Shown here: positions 1 to 7,952 of the stretch, piece after piece
Position numbering within the stretch: the stretch's first letter is position 1
Layout of the letters: each line of letters begins with the position of its first letter
DNA from: Mucidula mucida
Taxonomy: Eukaryota; Basidiomycota; Agaricomycetes; Agaricales; Physalacriaceae
Direction of reading: 5' to 3'
Assembly (NCBI GenBank): GCA_015501055.1
Contig: JADNYV010000482.1
Coordinates: 1 to 25,786 of the forward strand
DNA length: 25,786 nt
The notes under the pieces: generated by a model
Seen by the model: only the letters and a program-made list of their open reading frames with translations
Told to the model about the DNA's origin: nothing
Database searches by the model: none
Made by a program: the position numbers and the translations under genes

Positions 1-640
1 ATTACTCGCCAATATGCGCGGAATCGGGGCAATCTGCATGGTGCGCCCCAGGCTTCGCAACTACCTCGCTGGACATGGCCTCATCACCGCGCTCTGTTCT
101 CTTCTCGCTTATGCGATTATTGATGAACCGAGCACCACTTTGTCCTCGCCATCTCTGAGGAACTTCGTCTCCTCTTGAAAGACGAGGTTGAAAGCCCCGA
201 TGGTCGAGGCGCTCAACGGATGTTTATCCTACAGCATTCGCTGCGCTGTACACCACTGTGGTCACTGTGGTCCCTTGCTTCCCACTCCATGTGGCAGGAT
301 GCCGTTTTTGCTTGGGTACATCTGGCATTGGTTGATGAGGAGCAGACACGTTTGGAGTTGGACGACTTGAGGAGTTTCGTGGGAAGTTGAAATGAACAGC
401 CGCAGATGTCATCTGGGAATCTGCTTACTGGGTGTTGGCATGTCTTTGATACACATTTTGAGCGTAGTGTGCAGGCTTCGTCGGATATATGAATCTTACG
501 GTGGGATTTTCTTCGTGCGCTGGCTTTGAGATTTGCTGATGGAGTTTAAAGTGCTCTTTTGCTGGGACTAAACGATGCGAGACCTACAAGATTCTGGTTG
601 TTTGTTCTGAGGCGTGCTTTAGAGGTTGGAATATTGGTCT
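1..640 (+). pseudogene. MYND-type gene fragment (decayed duplicate of the gene at 20400-21887)
   Basis: The first base lines up with position 21147 of the full-length MYND-type gene further right, and similarity continues to about 640. The 5' part is therefore missing or outside the window. Relative to the full copy it lacks a block of about 42 bp just after position 133 and has shifted frames. A premature stop (TGA) follows the residues SFVGS. The conserved final intron is still visible (501-551, GTGGGA...AAAG). The last exon keeps a broken zinc-finger core in which a cysteine of the CETC pair is now tyrosine, and the terminal histidine/cysteine part is gone. I read it as a pseudogene. Its close similarity to 21147-21850 is direct evidence of a local duplication. 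Confidence 0.75.
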
Positions 641-948
641 GGCATGCGTCTCATGTCTATACATCCGTAATTTCTGTTTGAATCTGTTACATTGCAAACC
701 AAGCATTTGAAGATTACCAAGTAGTATGACCTTAGTTTGTTGTGACACTTTCATAATTCAAAACAATGACTAAAGCTCGAATACAGAGGGACAACACAGA
801 AAGTTTGGATGTCATATGAGAGGTCAATGTTGATTCTCCACTTGACTAGATTGTCAAGGGCGGAAAGACCACAGTGGCGCCAGGCAGGCTCAATTTGAAA
901 CAAATCAGGCACACATGATGCCTTTTCCGCTTTCTTCCTCCCCACAAC
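641..948. other. Intergenic stretch between the MYND fragment and F-box gene 1
   Basis: About 300 bases without a convincing coding region. It must contain the 5' upstream region of the F-box gene at 949. The sequence just before that ATG (CCACAAC) resembles the one before the start of F-box gene 3 (CCACAAC), which supports those two starts. No clear TATA box was recognised. Confidence 0.4.
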
Positions 949-2250
949 ATGCTCCAGTCTGCTGTTAGAGGGACACCACGGTCAATGTCTTGCGGGAGTG
1001 CGCGCTCTAGGAAACCTGACAATAACAACGATGGACACCCGACCCATCTGCTTGTTGACGCAAACAGCAAGGGCTTACCGACTTTTGCTTTGGAACTGCA
1101 TCTCGAAATTCTGGCTCACCTTGACTGTGAGCCAACTCCATGGATAAATGGAGAGGGGGATGGACATAGAGAGAGGTTTTGTGCCATACTTGCATTATCC
1201 AGCACCTGCAGAGCTCTCTATTGGATGTACAGCCCTCTTTTTTGGAGGAGGGTAGAAGCACGTGGATGGCGCCGGCACAGCTCGTATAGAACATGGTATA
1301 GACATCAGGATCTGCGCGCGTACTGCTGGGCTCTCAGTCAGATGCCGCACCGGGCAGGACAAGTTCAGTACGTGTATTCTATGGGTTGGACCGTGACCCG
1401 CTACTAGCGGCTAAAGAGGCTGACTTGGGCTTTGACAGGGTTCTTAACGTAGAACTGACACACCACCACCCCGAAGTTGTGTATCGGGAGCTCGCGCTCT
1501 GCCTTCAATTACTCCCAAACCTTCATACTTTCCAAATCATGTCCTTTCCCGCTGGTTATGGAAGCTATGGAGACCCGAAAACATATTATCTTGACCATGA
1601 TTGTATGGAACACCTTCAAAGGGCATTTTCTTCGATAGCTCCGGTTTACCGAGTTCACACAGTGACCTTGCTTCGCGCCCTTATTTCTTTCATTGACTTG
1701 AAAAGACTTTTTCCATCGCTGCGCCAGATGGCTATCCACACAACGGGTTCCGACTCTCTACACAATTATTTTCCAGGCTGAGTGGCATCCCAGAGTGCAT
1801 CCATACGTTGACTCTGCCGAGTGGACTTGCCTCGCTTCTGGTACTCAACACCTACGGTAAGCAACATTCAGCTTTTCTGGTCTCGACACTCGTTGGGAGG
1901 TTGTAGAACTGGCATCATTGTTTCCACACTTGCGCATCACACCGATTATGGCGCCTAGTCACCACAGAATGCCGCACAATGAGTATGTGGACGCAATTGA
2001 GAAGGCATTTGATCACACGACGAAGGAGTGGACAGCGGTGCATACGATCCAGCTTCAGGACCGCCCGTATTTGCTTGATTGTTATGGACTTCGACATGTG
2101 ATCAACTATTGAAGATGGCTAAAAAGATGCTGCAATCGAATCTTGCTCTCTAGCAAAATCAAGACGTCGTGGCGGGAGAAATCAAGATTTGGGATTCTTC
2201 AGACTATAGATTGCAGGAGGTTATATCGGTTACGCGTCCAGTATTATGTG
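949..2250 (+). pseudogene. F-box protein gene 1 (disabled paralogue)
   Basis: One of three paralogues here that share an N-terminal F-box-like helix (LELHLEIL, about residues 45-52) followed by leucine-rich sequence. F-box proteins are substrate receptors of SCF ubiquitin ligases, and the rest of the chain chooses the target. Exon 1 is 949-1367, intron 1368-1438 (GTACGT...GACAG), exon 2 1439-1856, intron 1857-1906 (GTAAGC...TTGTAG), exon 3 from 1907. Both introns sit where they do in gene 3. Exon 2 loses frame near 1769-1772, where one extra T would join HNYF to RLSGIPECIHTLTLP. Exon 3 shifts again near 2104. The homologous tail (GEIKIWDSSDY, then VISV) is interrupted by TAG at 2151-2153, where gene 3 has GAG. 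The nonsense codon plus two shifts make it a probable pseudogene. Whether it ends near 2250 or reads on is unclear. Confidence 0.7.
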
Positions 2251-2849
2251 TGTATTCAACCAAGTACTTATTTGAAAGCAAGCTTCTCGAGTCTCTCCTT
2301 ATACTTTTGCAATTGCCTAAAGAAATGGCCCTGGGAAATTGCAGCCTACGCTGCACGGCTTCCAACTGCTTCACATCGGACACGATGGACATTGGTGCCT
2401 TGTCGGGGAACTTGAGGTCCGCAGACATTGCTAGTAGCACGAGAATTTCTAAGCGCGTTGATATCAGGACACTGCTGCTTGTTTTTATTATGTTTTCCGG
2501 AAGTCCACTTCCTATGATACATACTCGTCTTGCTACGGTTCTGGGGCTCTGACACGTTTAGATACCTACTTCAATCAGTACAAATTCATAGCATTGCTCT
2601 TCTGTCTACCTTGTTTGAGATTCTTCTATATCCTTGTAGAGATCAATTGCGTGTGTGGAAGAGATTGTCAGTATGCGGTGTCCTTGCGAGGATTCATTGT
2701 CGCTGTTAGTCTCGCTGATGCTCTTCTTTAGATCCGGCCACATTCATTGGTGGAATGTATGGAGATGAGTCGGAACACTTATTTAGGTTAGGGTCAATCC
2801 GGCGTACACTCACGCTTTCCAAATTGGGCTGCATGGTTGTTTGATCACG
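2251..2849. other. Left flank of the transposon, no supported gene
   Basis: Short reading frames continue past the F-box tail to about 2552, but they match nothing in the paralogues and show no intron or motif support. In the uninterrupted locus the 3' end of this stretch would have lain directly upstream of the kinase-like gene now at 11536. It may therefore contain that gene's displaced promoter. This is inference from the insertion geometry. Confidence 0.35.
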
Positions 2850-2857
2850 ACACCCCG
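2850..2857. repeat. Target site duplication, left copy (ACACCCCG)
   Basis: Eight bases, ACACCCCG, lie directly outside the left inverted repeat and recur exactly at 11463-11470 outside the right one. An 8-bp duplication fits what is known of Zisupton/KDZ elements. It fixes the element boundaries at CACCTCAACATC on the left and GATGTCGAGGTG on the right. Confidence 0.9.
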
Positions 2858-3135
2858 CACCTCAACATCACATGTTCCCTAGATTACATACCTGCCATAC
2901 CGGCCCGGTACGCCTGGCTAAATAGCCTTGATATCCGTAGTACCTATACCGACGCGTAGATACAAAGATATGGTTAAATATGCACTTCGAGATATTGTAA
3001 GTCCTGGACCGGGTACACCGGCAATGTGGGCGACATTGCCGAGGCGCATGTCGGTGACTCTCACGCCCTTTCGTCATCACTTCGGCATCACTCCGCCCAT
3101 CACTCCTTCCCTCCCGCCCATCATCCCGCCCTTCC
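2858..3135 (+). repeat. Left terminal inverted repeat, 278 bp
   Basis: Begins CACCTCAACATCACATGTTC and is the reverse complement of 11185-11462 except A/G at position 7. It ends where the left sequence turns to GCTCAAT while the right partner reads TACCTTC. Inside are a GC-rich hairpin (3020-3040) and, near the inner edge, several CCCGCCCATCA / ACTCCGCCC-like subrepeats. Such sequences could be binding sites for the transposase or for the DNA-binding accessory proteins, but that is inference. Confidence 0.92.
3020..3040. repeat. Hairpin inside the left TIR
   Basis: The eight bases GGCAATGT (3020-3027) are followed by a 5-base loop GGGCG and the exact complement ACATTGCC (3033-3040). The mirrored copy lies at 11280-11300. 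The perfect stem is seen directly; any role in transposition is unknown. Confidence 0.6.
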
Positions 3136-3263
3136 GCTCAATATTATACATCAAAATCACTCAAAATCGCGTCGACAATTGCCATCAAATATTGTACATT
3201 TACACAAAAACAAATTCAGGCCTCGGATATGTATGTAATTGGGCGCCACACCCCGCCCCGCAC

Positions 3264-5043
3264 TTACTGCGAATCCCCATCATTGGCGCGGCGAGGACGC
3301 TTGCGTGCTGCCGCGCGCTCATCCAAATTCTCCTCATCCTCATTGTCAACAACATCCTTCCGTGTGCGCTTGTTCTGGCCGCGCTTCGTGCCCGCATCCT
3401 TACGCTGTTTCCGCGGCTTCTTGCCGACTACCTGCAGTGCGTTACCATTGGCATCGGTGACCACCGTTGCGTTAACAAAGTTTGTTTGCTCCCGAAGAGC
3501 GGGTCGAGGTGCTTCATTGGCGGCCGGCACACCATGGTCTGGAGTGGCTAACGGAGAGGAAGAGGCGGCGGATGGAGAGGAAGAGGCGGTGGATGGAGAG
3601 GCATCCGTGGCACTGTTCTCATTTGTGGCGGGCACCCCACCCTCGGATTCAACACTGCCTATGGGTGCAGAGGACTCGGCAGATGAACCTGCTCCGGATG
3701 CTGCCTGCTCATCTTCAACATTGCCCAGCAACTGCACAGCGCCGGGTGGCTGGGTACAAATCTCGCCAAAGCAAGTAGCTCGGGTGACTATTGGCATGCC
3801 ATGCTCCGGATCCTCCAGCCAGGCGTCGTGTTCCTTCGCTGACATTTTGTAGAAAAACACCGACTTACTGCTCCAGGCGCGAAAGAGCACCTCGAGCTCT
3901 GCACGAGAATTAATCTTGCCTGGCGCAAGAAACATTGCCAGTGGCCAGTTGCGCACTACGACGCCGCACGCACGCGTTATTTTGACAAAGTCAGTGTACT
4001 CCATACGGGGCGGTTGGTATGGCGCCGTCACAGTACCTAATATTAATCAGTATCACTTACTTACTGTCATATACTTCGTACTCACAGAGTTCAGCAAATA
4101 TAATGTCCGCGACGTCCTTTCGCAGGTTCTTGAGATCATTGGTATATTTCTTGATCACCGCATCAAGGCCACCAATGTTGAAGGCCTCGAACTTGAGGGC
4201 GATATCGTACAGGGAAGTGCCTATGGCGTATTCAAAGAAGTCGTAGGCACCAGCACTTGTTGCAACCACCAGAGGTTTCAGGAAAACGCCGGAGTCGGAG
4301 CGCACTGAAATGAGGACGGACTCTGTGTTCGTGCATGACTGCAGCTTGCTCAACTGTCAGGTATCAGTAATCATATATAAGCAATAATCAATACCACATA
4401 CATCGTCGCCAATAGCCTCAAGTGTTGCCCTTGCATCATGGAAAGCAGCCAAAGGTTGATTATGCTGCGCTGTTTCCTTCATGTTGCGCGCCTCCTTCAA
4501 TGTGGTCTCCGCCGCGTCAACATACTTCTGCTTCTCGTTGTCTGAGAGTATCTTCCAATGCGCGCCGAGTTCTGTTGATAGTTCGTTGGATTTTTTCAAT
4601 GGCTGACCGCTCGCCGCCAGTTCTACAATAATATCAATATTCATATCGAAACGACTTGAAACAATACAAGGCATACCAGCATTGATTCTCCTCATCTCCT
4701 GCGACACAAACACGTTCCAGCCACCTGATTTCCTCTTCTTAGCGTTGCAACGCGAGGTCTGATACAGCTCGCCGATCCACCATTCCTTAGAGTGATGAGG
4801 GAACTGGTTATGAAGAGAGGTAGCGAGCTCAGCGATTAGCTTGTGTGGCGCTGTAAGAGCCTCCTTCATCGACGCCTGACGTGACTGGCGCTCCTCGCGT
4901 AGGACCTTCTTTTGTGCTGGTTTCTTCTTCACCGTAGCCGGCTGAGAGCTGCGATGGCGCCATTTTGTGCGCTGCTTCATATTTTTCTTCATAGCGCAGG
5001 CGAGACGTAGGCCAACCTGGCCGTGAACAGCGACGCGGGGCAT
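3264..5043 (-). CDS. Transposon accessory gene D: HMG-box-like nuclear protein, 542 aa
   Basis: Four exons on the minus strand: 5043-4677, 4622-4402, 4353-4086 and 4036-3264. The introns are 54, 48 and 49 nt with donors GTATGC, GTATGT and GTGAGT. Phases join exactly and the spliced frame is open for 543 codons. The start is the ATG in GTACCATGCCCCGCG-like context at 5043. An N-terminal basic stretch (KKNMKQRTKWRHR, residues ~19-31) is followed at ~103-165 by a segment like an HMG box (GGWNVFVSQEMRRIN ... AHWKILSDNEKQKYVDAA), a DNA-bending fold. A middle region follows (~197-340, with WPLAMFLAPGKI), then a Ser/Ala/Pro-rich stretch and a C-terminus with nuclear-localisation-like basic clusters (KKPRKQRK, ARKRPRR). 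HMG-type proteins are known neighbours of fungal KDZ transposases. A role as element-encoded DNA-binding cofactor is inferred. The HMG call is by eye and could be only a related fold. Confidence 0.82.
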
Positions 5044-5212
5044 GGTGGAAGGTAAGTGACAGAGGTGGAGGCACAGCCTCACTCAACAAGCTTTCATCAC
5101 AAATATTAGACAACAAAGTGAGGGTGCATTTTCAACGACGCGTGATATACGTACACAAAAAAATTTAGCGACGGTGGTAGATACAGATATATGAACATTC
5201 AACAAGAAAAAT

Positions 5213-6516
5213 TTAGTCATCAATATCGAACTCATCGTCGTCGTCGTCGACATACTCCAGCCTCTTGTAAACATTACCGAACAAGTCCCACAAGAAGCGA
5301 CGCTGCCTGGGAGTGATAATGTCATCAAGACCGCGGCGTCTCAACTGCTGGATAAAATCCGAATACACCAAGGCAACACGCAGGATGTTGGTGAGGAGAG
5401 TAGCTTGCTCCGCAAAATGGGCACCAACACAACTAATGAAAAGATCATCAGAGCGTGCACTGCTTGCCTGCGATGACGAGGGCGTGGCCGCCTGCTCAGT
5501 CTCACGGGGCACTGGAGGAGGTCGCGAGGGAGTACTGGCTTGAAGTCGCAGCCCGCGCGAGGGAGTGCTAGGTGGAGGTGGAGGCACGGGAGTGCTTGCC
5601 AGCGGGAGAGGACTTGCGCAATGGGATGGCGTCGCAGGAGTCACTTTAGTGCGTTCCGGAGTGGAGGGTATAAGAGTTTTAAGGTGCAACGGGGATACGA
5701 CAATGCGCAATGTTGAAATGCTCTGATTAACTGGTGACGCCTGATTGTTGAGAGACGGGAAAGATAAAGGCGCCGGCAGAGGGACTTGATTCGGCGCGGG
5801 CTGTGGGTCGACACGGAGATGCGGCAAAGCTACAATCGCATGCTCGCAATCCATCCCTTCCGTCAGGTGGGCATCCCAGGGTAACTGGTCAGTGCTGGAC
5901 GGGTACCAGCCTCCTCGAGTGAGCATGACATGCAGCACTGGATAAATGTTGTCGAAGACGTGGCATACACGGAAAGGTTCGCGCGAATCACCAAGTGAGG
6001 CGCGAGCATGTTCTCTGGTGAACAGTTAGTCAAAATATCGATAAGAAAATAGATAAACGTACTCGTTGATGAAGATGCCAATGTTGTCGCCTCGCACGAC
6101 TGCATAAAAGCGAGTGACACCACTGAAAACCTGGGACAACCATGCCACAACGCCATGCTGGAGCATGGCCTTCAAAATGGCATTGCCCGCCTCGTAGGTT
6201 GTCCCAGTAGGCGGATTGATCATATCAAAGAAGGCGTTCATTGTGGCAGCAATGGTCTGCGCCGTGGCCTCATCGTCTACCTCGATGGCCATGGGAACGG
6301 GCGGGAGGGACTTGCCGTTGCGGATGAAGACGCTATAGGCAAGATGAGTTGGCAAAGAACAAGCAAAGATGGCACACACAATCCTCGATAGACACCGCGC
6401 TTGGGACCGTTCCCCGCATATCCGATAACAACCATGAAACGGGGTGTCCAGTATTCATCTGTGTTGTGTTTTTTGTTGGAGGGTTGCTCGCCGGCCATGT
6501 CGATGATGAAGAACAT
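5213..6516 (-). CDS. Transposon accessory gene C, unknown function (one-base frameshift)
   Basis: Two exons: 6516-6063 and 6014-5213, intron 6015-6062 (48 nt, GTACGT, branch GACTAAC, acceptor CCAG). Exon 1 loses frame near 6382: GVYRG continues in another frame as IVCAIFACS. One added A would restore it, and exon 1 would then end in exactly the phase exon 2 needs. Visible parts: an N-terminal motif (FMVVIGYAGNGPKRGVYRG), a segment RFYAVVRGDNIGIFINEE about residues 140-158, a Pro/Ser/Thr-rich linker of about 100 residues, a helical region, and an acidic end (DDDDDEFDIDD). The RFYAVVRG...GIF part resembles the small domain at the start of RNase H1 and in caulimovirus viroplasmin, but this is a weak by-eye likeness. 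The ATG at 6516 lies 31 bp after the stop of gene B; an alternative ATG is at 6498. Function unknown. Confidence 0.75.
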
Positions 6517-6547
6517 TGATGATGGTCAGAAGAAAACCGTGGATTGA

Positions 6548-7284
6548 TTACATAAACACATGCAGCTGGTCGATCTCTACAGGATACAGGCATTCATACG
6601 ACGGTAACTGATAGTGTTGAAGCTTTAGCTTCAACTGGTTAATACTATGCAAATGAAGTATATTTTGAAAGCCATTCGAATACCCCAACACCTGGCGCCA
6701 CAAATCCATTGCCTCGTTCATCCACACCGGATTGTGGAATGATAACACAGTCGCGTTCATGATGGCCTCACTCATCTCCTCCGCCTCCACAAACCACAGT
6801 CGAAGGATATTGTAAATTTGGGAGAGCTCATCGATTCGCCGCTGGATTTCCATTCCCCGTGATTGGCGTAGAAGACAACACACGTGGATGAACCACTCGT
6901 CAGGATTGTTATTGAGGGTCTGTGTCACCGTGTCCAATACATGGCGGTGATGGCGAACAACATATGCCAGGTCATCTGGTATGGGTTCCGGATGTTGGCG
7001 TTCATGAGGAGGTAGACATGGGCCGAGGATGAGACAACGAGTAGTTGCTACCGCGGTAGTAGCTGTAATAGACTCCTCCGCCGCGCTGTGGTCAAATTAA
7101 CAGGATGAAATCGTTAGACAGACAATACACACCATTGAGCACAATGTCTTCGCTCCCGTTGAGTCTCCATTCTGCGTTCATGATGCTCCCGCGCGTATAC
7201 CTGACGTTGGTTTGATCTCGCTAGTTGGGCCTCTGCCCGTGTTTTGTGGGTGCGAGGACGCCCAAGACGCTTCGTAGGCGGCAT
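6548..7284 (-). CDS. Transposon accessory gene B: AT-hook-like basic protein, 229 aa
   Basis: Exon 1 is 7284-7133, intron 7086-7132 (47 nt, GTGTGT...CCACAG), exon 2 7085-6548; phases match and the 229-codon frame is open. The first 45 residues are strongly basic, with an AT-hook-like core (KRLGRPRTHK) followed by an Arg/Glu-rich helix (EHHERRMETQRERR), so DNA binding is likely. The remainder is mostly helical, with H/C-rich spots (VVRHHRHV, HVCCLLRQ) and no family I recognise. The start is the ATG of MPPTKRLGRPR. An upstream in-frame extension to 7407 is possible but looks like leader sequence. Its last codons could also be spliced into gene C (see findings). Role inferred: element-encoded DNA-binding accessory factor. 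Confidence 0.75.
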
Positions 7285-7766
7285 GTACTTGTTGGAACAA
7301 GCAATCTGAAGGCCCGTTGACGTGGTGTTGGGTGGCAGTAGGATGTGATGCACGATTGGTGGTGGGAAGAGATCAAGGTATACATACGCGATTAAGAAAG
7401 GCGTCAAAAATGAGCACCACTCAGAAATGATGCATCCAAAAGTATCTTCCCTTCAACAACACGAATCAATTTGATTTTTTAATCCATATTGCTGTTTCTA
7501 TTCGTCGCATTAACACTATAATATTTTTGAAGGTAATAATGTTTGCGGTGAACAACGATGCTTCCAGGCAAGGATGGACAAACACGGCACAGCCACCACA
7601 GGTCTTGCTCTTTGACCACAATCAGCGTGTCCTTCCATCATGGCTAACAATGCCGGTGGGTTCAAACCTCTTATAAAAACCTTCATACTCATTTTTCCAG
7701 CAGATTTCCTACCCACTGCGAGTAGAATTGCTCCTGCAACCAAATCCGACATATAAATACAATCGT
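7285..7766. other. Spacer inside the transposon between transposase and gene B
   Basis: About 480 bases, AT-rich in the middle (7430-7540), with only short unsupported reading frames. It must hold the 3' end of the transposase transcript and the upstream region of gene B. No further gene is supported. Confidence 0.4.
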
Positions 7767-7952
7767 TCATGCCGACAAAGATAGATTACTGAGCCAGTCC
7801 GTCAGTCTGCTGTACTCCTCAAGCGCGGCTTCATCCTCGACATCATCACCCGTATCCTCCAGGTCATCATTCACACCGTCGTCAAGTGCGGCACGTCCTG
7901 AACCACCTAAGACATCATCTCCTTCAACTGCACCATCATTGTCTGCACCAAG
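7767..7952 (-). other. Stranded acidic C-terminal tail of the transposase (after an in-frame TGA)
   Basis: Directly after the TGA at 7955-7953 the same reading frame stays open for 61 codons and ends in TGA at 7769-7767. It encodes an Asp/Glu-rich tail (DDLEDTGDDVEDEA) finishing EEYSRLTDWLSNLSLSA. An acidic end with a short hydrophobic helix is, as far as I recall, usual for KDZ transposases. The frame continuity suggests a former single coding exon split by a sense-to-stop change (for example CGA to TGA), or stop readthrough. Confidence 0.65.

Noticed and set aside
2868..3080. Identical 70-codon reading frames at 2868-3080 (minus) and 11240-11452 (plus)
   Set aside because: They exist twice only because they lie inside the terminal inverted repeats. 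No start context, motif or codon pattern suggests a protein.
2928..3551. Long plus-strand frame starting in the left TIR
   Set aside because: It crosses from the TIR into the antisense of the fourth exon of gene D, which has a phase-consistent exon chain on the other strand.
3229..3852. 207-codon plus-strand reading frame
   Set aside because: Antisense shadow of the low-complexity Ser/Ala region of gene D.
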